NCBI RefSeq assembly: GCF_024758505.1
Contig: NZ_CP077970.1
Span: forward strand, 4,216,001-4,280,000
DNA: 64,000 bases
Direction: 5' to 3'
DNA from: Bradyrhizobium arachidis
GTDB taxonomy: Bacteria; Pseudomonadota; Alphaproteobacteria; Rhizobiales; Xanthobacteraceae
The first letter of the stretch is position 1. Each line of letters begins with the position of its first letter. The notes under the pieces were generated by a model. That model ran no database searches and was not told the DNA's origin. It saw only the letters and a list, made by a program, of their open reading frames with translations. The translations under genes were made by a program, and so were the position numbers. Positions 33,490-42,807 of the stretch are shown piece after piece.

Positions 33490-35505
33490 ATGTTCAAACG
33501 CATTCTGATCGCCAATCGCGGCGAAATCGCCTGCCGGGTCATCAAGACTGCCCGCCGTATGGGAATTCAGACGGTCGCGGTCTATTCCGAGGCCGACCGG
33601 GACGCCCTGCATGTCGAGATGGCGGATGAAGCAGTCCTGATCGGGCCGCCGGCCGCCGCCGAGAGCTATCTGGTGATCGAGAAGATCGTCGAGGCCTGCC
33701 GCAAGACCGGTGCCGAGGCCGTGCATCCCGGCTACGGCTTTCTCTCCGAGCGCGAAGCCTTTCCGCGCGCCTTGAAGGCCGCAGGCGTCGTGTTCATTGG
33801 CCCCAACCCGGATGCGATCGCCGCCATGGGCGACAAGATCGAATCCAAGAAGGCCGCCGCCAAGGCAAAAGTCTCGACCGTGCCGGGCTATCTCGGCGTC
33901 ATCGAGGACGACAAGCACGCGGTGCGGATCGCCGACGAGATCGGCTACCCCGTGATGATCAAGGCCTCCGCTGGCGGCGGCGGCAAGGGCATGCGTATCG
34001 CGCATTCCAAGAGCGAGGTCGCCGAAGGTTTTAATCTCGCCAAGGCCGAGGCCAAGGCCTCGTTCGGCGACGACCGGGTCTTCGTCGAAAAATTCATCGT
34101 CGATCCCCGCCACATCGAGATCCAGGTGCTCGGCGACAAGCACGGTAACGTGATCTATCTCGGCGAACGCGAATGCTCGATCCAGCGCCGCAACCAGAAG
34201 GTCATCGAGGAAGCGCCGTCGCCGCTGCTGGACGAGAGCACCCGCCGCAAGATGGGCGAGCAGGCGGTCGCACTCGCCAAAGCCGTGAACTACGACTCCG
34301 CCGGCACGGTCGAGTTCGTCGCAGGCCAGGACAAGAGCTTCTACTTCCTGGAGATGAACACCCGTCTCCAGGTCGAGCACCCCGTCACCGAACTGGTCAC
34401 CGGCATCGACCTCGTCGAGCAGATGATCCGCGTCGCGGCCGGCGAGAAGCTGGCGATCGCGCAGAAGGACGTCACGCTGACCGGCTGGGCCGTGGAATCG
34501 CGCCTCTACGCCGAAGATCCGTTCCGCAACTTCCTGCCCTCGATCGGGCGGCTCGTGAAATACCGCCCGCCGGCGGAGTTGAGCAAGGACGGCATTACCG
34601 TGCGCAACGACACCGGTGTGCAGGAGGGCGGCGAGATATCGATCCATTACGATCCGATGATCGCAAAGCTCGTTACCCATGCGCCGTCGCGGGCGGCAGC
34701 GATCGAGGCTCAGGCGACCGCGCTCGATGTGTTCTATGTCGACGGCATCAGGCACAACATTCCGTTCCTGTCGGCGCTGATGAACCATCCGCGCTGGCGC
34801 GAGGGCAATCTCTCGACCGGCTTCATCGCGGAAGAGTTCCCCAAGGGCTTTGCGCCGCGTGCGGCCGAAGGCGAGGTCGCACGGCGGATCGCCGCCGTCG
34901 GGGCCGCCATCGATCACGTGTTAGGGGAGCGCAAGCGGCAGATTTCCGGCCAGATGGGCGGCCGCGTCGTGCAGCGCGAGCGGCGCCGCGCAGTGTGGCT
35001 CGATCGCGAGGAGATCCAGCTCGAGGTCGCCCGTGAGAGCGAGACAATCGCAATCCGCTTCGTCGATGCCGAGGGCAAGGCCGGCAAGCCGCATCTGCTG
35101 GACTCGCCGTGGAAGCCCGGCGACCCGGTCTGGCAGGGCACGGTCGACGGCCAGTTCATCGCGGTGCAGGCGCGTCCGATTCCGAACGGCATCCGGCTGG
35201 CCCATCAAGGCGTCGAGGTGCCGGTCTATGTCTGGACCGAAACGGAGGCGACGTCCGCGCGCCTGATGCCGGTCACTACGGCGTCCGACACCGGCAAGAA
35301 GCTGCTGTGCCCGATGCCCGGTCTCGTGGTCTCTATCGCGGTAACCGAAGGCCAGGAGGTCAAGGCCGGCGAAACGTTGGCGGTCGTCGAAGCCATGAAG
35401 ATGCAGAACGTGCTGCGCGCCGAGCGCGACGGCACGGTGAAGAAGGTCCACGCCAGCGCCGGCGCGACGCTTGCCGTGGACGCGCTGATTTTGGAGTTTG
35501 CGTAG
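33490..35505 (+). CDS. pccA: Propionyl-CoA carboxylase alpha subunit (biotin carboxylase plus biotin carrier)
   Basis: 671 residues from ATG 33490; the open frame to 33355 reads through non-coding sequence. Biotin carboxylase domain 1-450: MFKRILIANRGEIACRVIKTARRMGI, glycine-rich ATP loop KASAGGGGKGMRI, ERECSIQRRNQKVIEEAPSP, EMNTRLQVEHPVTE. Then a beta-rich middle domain typical of propionyl-CoA carboxylase, and a C-terminal biotinyl domain with the acceptor Lys637 in EAMKMQN. It carboxylates biotin for transfer to propionyl-CoA by the beta subunit (not in the window). Role in odd-chain fatty acid and Val/Ile/Met breakdown. Confidence 0.95.
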   Translation: MFKRILIANRGEIACRVIKTARRMGIQTVAVYSEADRDALHVEMADEAVLIGPPAAAESYLVIEKIVEACRKTGAEAVHPGYGFLSEREAFPRALKAAGVVFIGPNPDAIAAMGDKIESKKAAAKAKVSTVPGYLGVIEDDKHAVRIADEIGYPVMIKASAGGGGKGMRIAHSKSEVAEGFNLAKAEAKASFGDDRVFVEKFIVDPRHIEIQVLGDKHGNVIYLGERECSIQRRNQKVIEEAPSPLLDESTRRKMGEQAVALAKAVNYDSAGTVEFVAGQDKSFYFLEMNTRLQVEHPVTELVTGIDLVEQMIRVAAGEKLAIAQKDVTLTGWAVESRLYAEDPFRNFLPSIGRLVKYRPPAELSKDGITVRNDTGVQEGGEISIHYDPMIAKLVTHAPSRAAAIEAQATALDVFYVDGIRHNIPFLSALMNHPRWREGNLSTGFIAEEFPKGFAPRAAEGEVARRIAAVGAAIDHVLGERKRQISGQMGGRVVQRERRRAVWLDREEIQLEVARESETIAIRFVDAEGKAGKPHLLDSPWKPGDPVWQGTVDGQFIAVQARPIPNGIRLAHQGVEVPVYVWTETEATSARLMPVTTASDTGKKLLCPMPGLVVSIAVTEGQEVKAGETLAVVEAMKMQNVLRAERDGTVKKVHASAGATLAVDALILEFA

Positions 35506-35537
35506 CTCGTGGTGAAGCGCTGGCGGCGCCAAAAGCG

Positions 35538-35619
35538 CCGTCATTGCGAGCGAAGCGAAGCAATCCAGAATCTTTCCGCGGCGGCAGTCTGGATTGCTTC
35601 GCTTCGCTCGCAATGACGG
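35538..35619. repeat. Long perfect inverted repeat (REP-like element)
   Basis: Two 32-base arms, 35538-35569 and 35588-35619, are perfect inverted copies around an 18-base loop. The arms read CCGTCATTGCGAGCGAAGCG... and ...CGCTTCGCTCGCAATGACGG. This 'CGTCATTGCGAGCGAAGCGAAGCAATCC' type element is very common between genes in Bradyrhizobium and relatives. It lies after pccA and before the oxaloacetate-decarboxylase-like gene and may act as terminator. Confidence 0.9.
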
Positions 35620-35659
35620 AGTATGTTGTTGCACCGTTGCAACGGACCGAGACAGCACC

Positions 35660-36526
35660 ATGACCTTTCGTCACCGCCGCGAAAAACTGCGTTCGATCCT
35701 CGCAGGCAACGACTGCATCCGCCCCGGCTCGGTCTATGATGCGATCTCGATCCGCATCGCCGAGGATCTCGGTTTCGAGATGGGAATGTTCGGCGGCTCG
35801 GTCGCCTCGCTCGCCGTACTCGGCGATCCCGACATCGCGCTGATCACGCTCACCGAGCTCGCCGAGCAGATGCGGCGGATGTCGCGGGCGTCAGCGCTGC
35901 CGGTGCTGGTCGATGCCGATCACGGCTATGGCAATGCGCTCAATGTGCGCCGCACCGTGCAGGAGCTGGAGGCCGCAGGGGCTGCCGGTCTCACCATCGA
36001 GGACACGTTGCTGCCGCAGGCCTTTGGCGAAGCCAGGACGCAACTGATCCCGCTGGAGGAGGGCGTCGGCAAGATGAAGGCGGCGCTCGATGGCCGCGGC
36101 GATCCCGCGCTGGTCATCCTCGGGCGCACGGGTGCCGCCGCGATCACCTCGCTCGACGATGCGATCCGCCGCGCGCGGGCCTATGAGGCCGTTGGCGTCG
36201 ACGGACTGTTCTTCACCGGCATCAAGTCGAAGGCCGAGCTCGAGGCGATTTCGGCCGCGACGCGATTGCCGATCGTGCTGGGCGGCGCGCCGGAGGACAT
36301 CAGCGTATCAGATTATCTCAGGGGACAGCGGGTGCGCATCGCGCTCCAGGGCCATGCGCCGATATCAGCCGCAACGCAGGCCGTCCACGACACCCTCAGG
36401 GCGCTGCGCGAGGGGACGCCGCCGAAAAACCTCAAAGGCCTCGCATCGTCGGAACTGACAAGCCGTGTCATGCGCGAGGCCGACATGAAGACGCGCAGTG
36501 CCGATCTCCTCGGACTGAAGACATGA
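35660..36526 (+). CDS. Oxaloacetate decarboxylase-like protein (isocitrate lyase/PEP mutase family)
   Basis: 288 residues from ATG 35660. Isocitrate-lyase/PEP-mutase fold: [51 protein letters not shown], metal-binding [36 protein letters not shown]. This closely resembles, from memory, Pseudomonas PA4872, a shown oxaloacetate decarboxylase. The product would be pyruvate. Downstream acylphosphatase gene overlaps by 4 bases. The true substrate may differ within this family. Confidence 0.85.
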   Translation: MTFRHRREKLRSILAGNDCIRPGSVYDAISIRIAEDLGFEMGMFGGSVASLAVLGDPDIALITLTELAEQMRRMSRASALPVLVDADHGYGNALNVRRTVQELEAAGAAGLTIEDTLLPQAFGEARTQLIPLEEGVGKMKAALDGRGDPALVILGRTGAAAITSLDDAIRRARAYEAVGVDGLFFTGIKSKAELEAISAATRLPIVLGGAPEDISVSDYLRGQRVRIALQGHAPISAATQAVHDTLRALREGTPPKNLKGLASSELTSRVMREADMKTRSADLLGLKT

Positions 36527-36822
36527 GCCGGGCCATCCTCCAGGTCACGATCCGCGGCCGGGTGCAGGGCGTCGGCTATCGCGCCTGGATCGAATACCAG
36601 GCGACCACGATCGGACTGGAAGGCTGGGTGCGCAATCGCCGCGACGGCAGCGTCGAGGCCTTGTTTGCGGGGCCGCCGACCCGGGTTGCCGAGATGGTCG
36701 CGCTCTGCCGGCACGGCCCGCCATCCTCGCGCGTCGAGAGTGTGACCAACGAAACCGCCGGCGAGGAGGATTTGAACCTGCGCCGGGCAGGCGAGATCTT
36801 CTCGGTGCTGGGAACGGTCTAG
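36523..36822 (+). CDS. Acylphosphatase
   Basis: 99 residues; the ATG overlaps the preceding stop (ATGA). Family motif [43 protein letters not shown] with catalytic Arg20 and Asn38 in the expected places. It hydrolyses the acyl-phosphate bond of small acyl phosphates. Translational coupling to the decarboxylase-like gene is clear; a functional link is not. Confidence 0.93.
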   Translation: MSRAILQVTIRGRVQGVGYRAWIEYQATTIGLEGWVRNRRDGSVEALFAGPPTRVAEMVALCRHGPPSSRVESVTNETAGEEDLNLRRAGEIFSVLGTV

Positions 36823-37129
36823 CGCGTCTACCTATATTTTGGCGGCGTCCGTTTTTCAGAAGGCGACGTCGCACCGCAATCTATTTCATGTAGCCCACGT
36901 AATCGATTTCGAGCGCATTTTGCGAGGCGCGTGATCACTTTGGAATGATGGCCGCGTCAAAAGCTCGCACTGAGCCAGCGATGGCTGCTTGAACCTTCCA
37001 GCTTTCTGCCGCGACGTACGGCTACGCTGACGTGTGTCCCCGAGGGGCGCATTGATCCCAGTGAATTGAGCTGACGCTGTTTGCGGACTGTTGTGGTTGG
37101 GAATTTTCCTTCTTTCAAAGGAATTTTCC
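36823..37129. other. Intergenic region without a gene
   Basis: About 307 bases. An open frame on the minus strand (to 37164) overlaps the start of the next real gene and has no good start context. Just upstream of 37130 there is CAAAGGAATTTTCC, the ribosome-binding site of the next gene. I see no repeat or strong hairpin. Confidence 0.5.
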
Positions 37130-37480
37130 ATGGCCAGGATATTGCTGGTAATTGCAATCGCCACGGTGATGGCGGTCGACGTTCACGCCCATGACGCCGC
37201 TCATCCCGAACTCGACTCGTGGTATGAGAGTCTTCGCAGCGGAAAGGGGCCGTGCTGCAGCGACGCGGACCGCTATGCGCTGTCTGACGTCGATTGGGAA
37301 ACCAAGGACGGCCGTTACCGCGTCCGGATCGCAGGCCAGTGGTGGGATGTGCCCGACGAGGCGGTCGTTACTGGGCCGAACCGAGCCGGGCGTGCGATGG
37401 CTTGGCCCGTCTACCATTGGAGACTCGAGAGGCTGATACGGGTGGACATTCGCTGTTTCATGCCCGGAAGCATGATGTGA
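37130..37480 (+). CDS. Small exported protein, unknown
   Basis: 116 residues from ATG 37130 with AAAGGA at 8 bases. Signal peptide MARILLVIAIATVMAVDVHA. The mature part begins HDAAHPELDSWYESLRSGKGPCCSDADRYALSDVDWETKDGRYRVRIAGQWWDVPDEAVVTGPNRAGRAMAWP, a pattern repeatedly annotated as hypothetical in rhizobia. Paired cysteines (PCCSD) and a later RCF could form disulfides or bind metal. Convergent with the following kinase gene. Confidence 0.75.
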   Translation: MARILLVIAIATVMAVDVHAHDAAHPELDSWYESLRSGKGPCCSDADRYALSDVDWETKDGRYRVRIAGQWWDVPDEAVVTGPNRAGRAMAWPVYHWRLERLIRVDIRCFMPGSMM

Positions 37481-37505
37481 GAAGGGCGCAACGGAACGAC
37501 GCGCC

Positions 37506-39023
37506 CTAGCGCGGCAGCTTTGCGATCGCCTCGCTCAACTCGTGGATCTCGTAGGGCTTGCGCAGGATCGGGAAATCGCCGCGCGCGTCGGCGGCGGCGT
37601 CGCTGTAGCCGGTCGCGAGCAGGATCGGCAGATCGGGACGGATCTCGCGCAGGCGGTGCGCAAGGGTGAGGCCGTCCATCTTGCCGGGCATCACGATGTC
37701 GGAGAACACGAAGTCGACGCCGTTCAGCTCGATCTCGCGGAGCGCGGCCTCGGCGTCGGCGACGCGCCGGACCGTGTAGCCAAGCTGCTCCAGGAAGCCC
37801 GTGCTGACGGTCGCGACGTCGGGGTTGTCCTCCACCAATAGCACCGTGCCGCTGCCGCGCGACGGCACAGGGAACTTGTCCCGTCGCGGCTCGGCCGTTT
37901 CCCGTGGCAGCAGAATGGTGAAGGTCGTGCCCTTGCCGAGCTCGCTCTCGACCTTCACGGTGCCGCCGGCCTGATGGGCAAAGCCGTGTACCTGCGAGAG
38001 GCCGAGGCCCGTGCCCTTGCCGATCGGCTTGGTCGTGAAGAACGGCTCGAAAATCTTGTCGACGACATCAGAGGGGATGCCGAGGCCGGTGTCGGCGACG
38101 CTGATCGCGACGAATTCGCCGGCGTGAAGGGTCTCCGACAGCACCACGTTGCGCGCGCTGACCGTCACCGTGCCGCCGTCGGGCATGGCGTCGCGCGCGT
38201 TGATCACGAGATTGAGCAGGCCCGTCTCGAGCTCGGAGACATCGGCCCTGATCGGCCAGACGTTGCGGTCGATGTCAAAGGCAAGCTGAACCGAGCTGCC
38301 GGCGCCGGTGTGGAGCACTTCGCGGATCGCCTCGATCCGTTCGGCGAAATGGATCGGCTGCGGATTGACGCTCTGCCGCCGCGCAAAGGTCAGGAGCTGG
38401 CTGGTCAATGCCGCGCCGCGCCTTGTCGCCGTCTCGATCGCCGAGATCGCACGCTGCAGCTTGGCATCCTCGCTGGTGCCCTTCTTCAGGATGTGCAGGC
38501 TGCCGCTGATGATCATCAGGAGGTTGTTGAAATCGTGCGCGACGCCGCCGGTGAGCTGGCCGAGCGCGTCGAATTTCTGGGCCTCGGCGAGCTGCTTCTG
38601 CATCGTCTCGAGTCTCAACTGCGCATTGCGCCGCTCGGTGATGTCGCGGGTTATCTTGGCAAAGCCGACGAGCTTGCCGCCCTCGTAGATCGGGTCGATG
38701 ATCACGCTCGCCCAGAAGAAGGTGCCATCCTTGCGGACGCGCCAGCCTTCCTCCTCGTAGCGACCCTGATCCCGGGCGATGCCGAGCGCGCGCATCGGCT
38801 TGCCGTTGGCGCGGTCGGTTTCCGGGTAGAAGCGCGAGAAATGCTGACCCACGATCTCGTCGGGCGAATAGCCCTTGATGCGTTCGCCCCCGATATTCCA
38901 GCTCGTGATGATGCCGGCGGGATCGAGCATGTAGAGGGCGTAGTCAACAACCCCCTCAACCAACAACCGGAAACTTCGTTCGCTCTCGAACAAGTCCCTC
39001 TGTTGCTTGAACTTTGTTACCAT
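37506..39023 (-). CDS. PAS-domain hybrid histidine kinase
   Basis: 505 residues from ATG 39023. One PAS domain at about 12-130 ([53 protein letters not shown]) typical of rhizobial light/redox-type kinases, then the phosphoacceptor region [21 protein letters not shown], ATPase domain ([33 protein letters not shown]) and a C-terminal receiver with [11 protein letters not shown] and [13 protein letters not shown]. No membrane segment. Close in design to the kinase at 29485. No partner regulator gene nearby. Confidence 0.93.
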   Translation of the reverse strand: MVTKFKQQRDLFESERSFRLLVEGVVDYALYMLDPAGIITSWNIGGERIKGYSPDEIVGQHFSRFYPETDRANGKPMRALGIARDQGRYEEEGWRVRKDGTFFWASVIIDPIYEGGKLVGFAKITRDITERRNAQLRLETMQKQLAEAQKFDALGQLTGGVAHDFNNLLMIISGSLHILKKGTSEDAKLQRAISAIETATRRGAALTSQLLTFARRQSVNPQPIHFAERIEAIREVLHTGAGSSVQLAFDIDRNVWPIRADVSELETGLLNLVINARDAMPDGGTVTVSARNVVLSETLHAGEFVAISVADTGLGIPSDVVDKIFEPFFTTKPIGKGTGLGLSQVHGFAHQAGGTVKVESELGKGTTFTILLPRETAEPRRDKFPVPSRGSGTVLLVEDNPDVATVSTGFLEQLGYTVRRVADAEAALREIELNGVDFVFSDIVMPGKMDGLTLAHRLREIRPDLPILLATGYSDAAADARGDFPILRKPYEIHELSEAIAKLPR

Positions 39024-39139
39024 TCTGGATCCCAGCCTCAACGCGGGCAAACGCGTCATAAAGACTTTCGTTCCCGATCGCTGGAACATTTTTGGGCAAA
39101 TTCAGGGAAAGTCCGCCGCATTGTGTACAGGGGAGCTGC

Positions 39140-39184
39140 TTGACAGGGCGCCGCGATCGTCAGATATTTCTGTCATGACAGAAA
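39140..39184 (+). promoter_or_regulatory. Promoter and operator palindrome at the start of the GbsR-like gene
   Basis: TTGACA at 39140-39145, a 17-base spacer and GATATT at 39163-39168. A perfect 18-base palindrome TTTCTGTCATGACAGAAA covers 39167-39184 and includes the ATG at 39175. The expected transcription start falls at or next to the ATG, so the message would be leaderless. Autorepression by the encoded protein is likely. Confidence 0.7.
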
Positions 39185-39732
39185 CAACCGGCAAAAAGAA
39201 ACTGCCTGTAGTCGTCGAGCGCTTCATCCTGCATTGGGGCGACATGGGCGACGGGTGGGGCGTCAACCGCTCCGTCAGCCAGATCCATGGCCTCTTGTAT
39301 CTGGCCGAGCAACCGATGACGGCGGAGGACATCGCGGAGACGCTGGGCATGGCGCGCTCCAACGTCTCCAACTCGATCAAGGAACTGCTGGCCTGGAACC
39401 TGATCCGCCGCGTGCCGATCCTGGGCGACCGCCGCGATCATTTCGAGGCGGAGACCGACATCCTCGAAGTCGCGGCGCGCATTGCGGCGCGGCGGAAGGA
39501 GCGGGAGCTGGATCCCGCCATCGCAGCGCTCCGGGCCTGCGTGACCGACGCCGCCGAGGACCCCGCCATCAGTCCGGTCGCGAGCAAGCGCCTGAAGGAG
39601 ATGCTGGCCTTCACCGAGCTCGCCGACCGCTGGTTCATGCAGATGCTCACCGTGCCGCGGCCGCGTCTCGTCGCGTTGATGAAGCTGGGCGAGAAGATCG
39701 TCAATTTGCTGCCGATCGGCAGGGCCAAATAG
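39175..39732 (+). CDS. GbsR/MarR-like transcriptional regulator
   Basis: 185 residues from ATG 39175. Winged-helix at about 10-95 with the GbsR pattern: FILHWGDMGDGWGVNRSVSQIHGLLYLAEQPMTAEDIAETLGMARSNVSNSIKELLAWNLIRRVPILGDRRDHFEAE. A helical C-terminal half follows. The palindrome over its own start codon suggests autoregulation. It leads a three-gene operon with the DUF4166 and epimerase-fusion genes. Confidence 0.88.
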   Translation: MTETTGKKKLPVVVERFILHWGDMGDGWGVNRSVSQIHGLLYLAEQPMTAEDIAETLGMARSNVSNSIKELLAWNLIRRVPILGDRRDHFEAETDILEVAARIAARRKERELDPAIAALRACVTDAAEDPAISPVASKRLKEMLAFTELADRWFMQMLTVPRPRLVALMKLGEKIVNLLPIGRAK

Positions 39733-39748
39733 GGCTGGGAGGGGTGCG

Positions 39749-40414
39749 ATGACATCGGCAAGGAGTTTTGCCTCTCACGCTGCACCGCCCGCCCATACAA
39801 AGCTGCTCGACGATCGCCGTTTCCGTGCGCTGCTGCCGGATGAGGATTGGGGACGCCTGCCGGTTGCGACTTGGCGGCGCTTTTCCAAGCGCGTCTGCGA
39901 CGGCGACAGCGTCGTCTATGTCGGCCGCATCGACGAGGTCATGTTCAGCGACATCGGCTGGTGGCTCGCGCAAGCCGCGCGGCTGATCGGCGGACCGTTG
40001 CCGACCGGCCGCGACACCGGCGTGCCCATGATCGTCACCGTCACCGAGGATGCCGCGAGCGGCGGGCAGATCTGGACGCGCATCTGCGCCCGCAGGAGCA
40101 GCTTTCCCCAAGTCATCCATTCCGCCAAGCGCTTCGACGGACCGACGGGGCTCGAAGAATATGTCGGATTCGGCGTCTGCATGGCGTTGCGGATTTCGGT
40201 CGTGGACCAGGCGCTTCAGTTTCGCAGCGCCGGTTATGCCGTGCAGATCGGACGGCTGCGCGTGCCGCTGCCGGCATGGCTCGCGCCGGGCGAGATCACG
40301 GTGACGCATCGCGATCTCGGCGAGGGCGCATTCCGCTTCACGCTCGACGTCGTCCACCCGCGTTTCGGCGCGCTCATCCGCCAGTCCGCCGTGTTCAGGG
40401 AGGCCGTATCATGA
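39749..40414 (+). CDS. DUF4166 domain protein
   Basis: 221 residues; GGGAGGGG just upstream. The pattern GRLPVATWRRFSKRVCDGDSVVYVGRIDEVMFSDIGWWLAQAARLIGGPLPTGRDTGVPMIVTVTEDAASGGQIWTRI...FPQVIHSAKRFDGPTGLEEYVGFGVCMALRISV fits DUF4166, a domain often joined to or next to saccharopine-dehydrogenase-like or epimerase enzymes. Function unknown. Its stop overlaps the start of the next gene by 4 bases. Confidence 0.8.
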   Translation: MTSARSFASHAAPPAHTKLLDDRRFRALLPDEDWGRLPVATWRRFSKRVCDGDSVVYVGRIDEVMFSDIGWWLAQAARLIGGPLPTGRDTGVPMIVTVTEDAASGGQIWTRICARRSSFPQVIHSAKRFDGPTGLEEYVGFGVCMALRISVVDQALQFRSAGYAVQIGRLRVPLPAWLAPGEITVTHRDLGEGAFRFTLDVVHPRFGALIRQSAVFREAVS

Positions 40415-41847
40415 CGCCACTCTTGTGGACCCTCATCGCGATCCAGATCGTGATGGGCACGTTCGATACCTTCTATCATCACGAATTCACCGAGCGTCTC
40501 GCCTGGCGCCCATCGCAGCGCTTCGAACTCCAGCTCCACGCCGTGCGCAACATGCTCTATGCGCTCTTGTTCCTGGTGCTCGGCTGGCTCGAGGTTCATG
40601 GCGTGCTAGCGTTGCTCATCGTCGCGCTGCTGATTGCCGAGATCATCATCACGCTGATGGATTTCGTCGAGGAGGATTTGAGCCGGAAATTGCCGGCGAG
40701 CGAGCGCATCAATCACACGCTGCTGGCGATCAATTACGGCGCCATCCTGGTGCTGCTGCTGCCGGTCCTGATCGGCTGGGCGATGCAGCCGTTTGGCGTG
40801 ACGATCGCCTATACGGGCTTCGTCAGCATCGCCGCCACCGTTTGTGCGGTCGGCGCCGCGCTGTGCGGCCTGCGCGACATTGCCGTGACGCGCCGCCTCG
40901 CGCGCATGCCCCGCGGCCCGGCGCGCGACCTCGTCGACAAACTGGCAGGTCGCCGGACCGTGCTGATCACCGGCGCCACCGGCTTCATCGGCAGCCATCT
41001 CGCCGCAAGCCTCAGCGCAGCCGGCCATCACGTCATCGCGCTGATCCGCAATCCGGCGAAAGCGGAGATGCTGCCACCGCCGGTCACCCTGATCACAAGC
41101 CTCGATCACCTTTCCTCCGACACGCGGATCGATGCCATCGTCAATCTCGCGGGCGAGCCGATCGGCGACGGCCTGTGGACCGAAGCCAAGCGCGCAAAAA
41201 TCCTCAATTCGCGGATCGACATGACCGGCGAGGTCGTGAAGCTGATCGCGCGCCTCGAGCGCAAGCCGGACGTGCTGGTCAGCGGCTCCGCGATCGGCTG
41301 GTACGGGCTGTGGGCCGATCAGGTGCTGACGGAGTCGAACAAGTCGCATGCCTGCTTCAGTCACGCGCTGTGCGAGGCCTGGGAGAAAGCCGCGCGGCCG
41401 GCGGAGGAGCTCGGCGTCCGCGTGGTCTATTTGCGGATCGGCCTCGTGCTCGGCACCGAGGGCGGCTTCATCACGCGCATGCTGACGCCGTTCGAATTCG
41501 GCCTCGGCGGTCCCCTCGGCACCGGCCGGCAGTGGATGTCCTGGATCGAGCGCGACGATCTGATCCGCCTGATCGCCTATGTGATCGCAACATCAGATCT
41601 GGCGGGGCCGATCAACGCGACCGCGCCGATCCCCGTCACCAACGCAACGTTTACCGAGGAGCTCGGCCGCCGCCTCAATCGTCCCGCGGTGTTCCGTATT
41701 CCGTCCGGCCTGCTGCGCCGGTTCGGCGGCGACTTTGCCGATGAGCTTCTGCTCGGCGGCCAGCGCGTGCTGCCGAACAAGGCGCTGAGCCGCGGATTCG
41801 TCTTCCGCCACGAGACGCTGCGCAGTGCGTTCGACGCGATCCTTTAG
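40411..41847 (+). CDS. Membrane domain fused to TIGR01777-type NAD-dependent epimerase
   Basis: 478 residues from ATG 40411. Residues 1-165 contain about four membrane helices (MTPLLWTLIAIQIVMGTFDTFYHHEFTERLAWRPSQ..., MLYALLFLVLGWLEVHGVLALLIVALLIAEIIITLMDFVEEDLSRKLPASERINHTLLAINYG). Residues about 180-478 are an extended SDR domain: VLITGATGFIGSHLAASLSAAGHHVIALIRN, VNLAGEPIGDGLWTEAKRAKILNSR, SGSAIGWYG, WMSWIERDDLIRLI and the C-terminal DUF1731-like end (RRLNRPAVFRIPSGLLRRFGGDFADELLLGGQRVLPNKALSRGFVFRHETLRSAF). Typical TIGR01777 proteins lack the membrane part. Coupled to DUF4166 and controlled by a GbsR-like protein. Confidence 0.87.
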   Translation: MTPLLWTLIAIQIVMGTFDTFYHHEFTERLAWRPSQRFELQLHAVRNMLYALLFLVLGWLEVHGVLALLIVALLIAEIIITLMDFVEEDLSRKLPASERINHTLLAINYGAILVLLLPVLIGWAMQPFGVTIAYTGFVSIAATVCAVGAALCGLRDIAVTRRLARMPRGPARDLVDKLAGRRTVLITGATGFIGSHLAASLSAAGHHVIALIRNPAKAEMLPPPVTLITSLDHLSSDTRIDAIVNLAGEPIGDGLWTEAKRAKILNSRIDMTGEVVKLIARLERKPDVLVSGSAIGWYGLWADQVLTESNKSHACFSHALCEAWEKAARPAEELGVRVVYLRIGLVLGTEGGFITRMLTPFEFGLGGPLGTGRQWMSWIERDDLIRLIAYVIATSDLAGPINATAPIPVTNATFTEELGRRLNRPAVFRIPSGLLRRFGGDFADELLLGGQRVLPNKALSRGFVFRHETLRSAFDAIL

Positions 41848-41861
41848 CAGAAAAGCAAAAA

Positions 41862-41884
41862 GCCCCGGCCAGGACAGCCGGGGC
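41862..41884 (-). terminator. Intrinsic terminator of the barrel gene
   Basis: Perfect arms GCCCCGGC and GCCGGGGC around a 7-base loop. Read on the minus strand the hairpin is followed by TTTTTGCTTTTC, a classical rho-independent terminator, 25 bases after the stop of the gene at 41909. Confidence 0.85.
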
Positions 41885-41908
41885 CACTCAGTTTCCACCC
41901 GAGGGAGA

Positions 41909-42706
41909 TCAGTATTTTGCGACGACCGGGCTGCCCCAGCCAAAGCGGTAGTTGACGCCGGCTTTTACGACGTCGATGTGCTGGCGAATATCGTATTCGA
42001 AGGCGACGCAGCCGCAGCCGGGCTGAGGCTGCAGCGTTTCGCGTTGCCGGCCGAAGTCGAGATAATTGTACTCGGCCTTCACCGACCAGTTATTGGCGAA
42101 GGCGTATTCGATGCCGGCGCCGACCATCCAGCCCCAGCGCAAATCGTCGGCTTGCTGCAGCGGAACGCCTTGCGGCCCCGGGAAGACGCCGCCGGGGAGT
42201 CCGCTGACGAAGAAGCGATCATTGGCCCAGGCGCCGCCGCCCTTGGCGTAGAACAGGGCCTGGCCTGCCGCGACGCCGACGCGGCCGGCGATGGTGCCGA
42301 AGGCATCGGTCTTGGAGTTGATCTGGAGCAGGAGCGGGAGCTGCAGATGCGTGCTGGTGGCCTTGAGGTCGGTCCAGCTCGCGTCGGCCTCGACGCCGAA
42401 CACCCAGATGCCGGTCTGGTAGTTGAAGCCGAGCTGTCCGCCGGCGAGCCAGCTTGAAGCCGTGTGGCCGCCGGAATTGACCGGACATCCCGCGCAGCCG
42501 GCCGCGAGGTTGAGCGGGCTCGCCGGGCTTATCCAGTCCTTGTCGAACCAGTCGCCGCCGACATGCGCGCCGATGTAGAAGCCGGTCCAGCTGAACACGG
42601 GAGGCGGGGGCGCCGGCGGCGCCTTGACCGCCATGTCGGCGGCCGACGCTGCGGTCGCAACGGAGGCGAGGGCGATTGCCAGAAGCCCCAGAACCAGTTT
42701 TCGCAT
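41909..42706 (-). CDS. Outer-membrane beta-barrel protein (Omp25-like)
   Basis: 265 residues. Signal peptide MRKLVLGLLAIALASVATAASAAD, then MAVKAPPAPPPPVFSWTGFYIGAHVGGDWFDKDW, GGQLGFNYQTGIWVFGVEADASWTDLKA, GRVGVAAGQALFYAKGGGAWAND, GWMVGAGIEYAFANNWSVKAEYNYLDFG, and a last strand HIDVVKAGVNYRFGWGSPVVAKY ending in Tyr. Four cysteines in two pairs (AGCAGCPV, PGCGCVAF) are unusual for this family and may form disulfides in external loops. Upstream gap faces a LysR gene on the same strand. Confidence 0.9.
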   Translation of the reverse strand: MRKLVLGLLAIALASVATAASAADMAVKAPPAPPPPVFSWTGFYIGAHVGGDWFDKDWISPASPLNLAAGCAGCPVNSGGHTASSWLAGGQLGFNYQTGIWVFGVEADASWTDLKATSTHLQLPLLLQINSKTDAFGTIAGRVGVAAGQALFYAKGGGAWANDRFFVSGLPGGVFPGPQGVPLQQADDLRWGWMVGAGIEYAFANNWSVKAEYNYLDFGRQRETLQPQPGCGCVAFEYDIRQHIDVVKAGVNYRFGWGSPVVAKY

Positions 42707-42807
42707 GCCACACTCCCCGGGAGGTCAGTTGCGCGCATGCTACTGCCGATTGCCGCAGGGGACTGTCACCCCGGAAATACATCGACACAGAAAACGGATC
42801 GTTGCGG

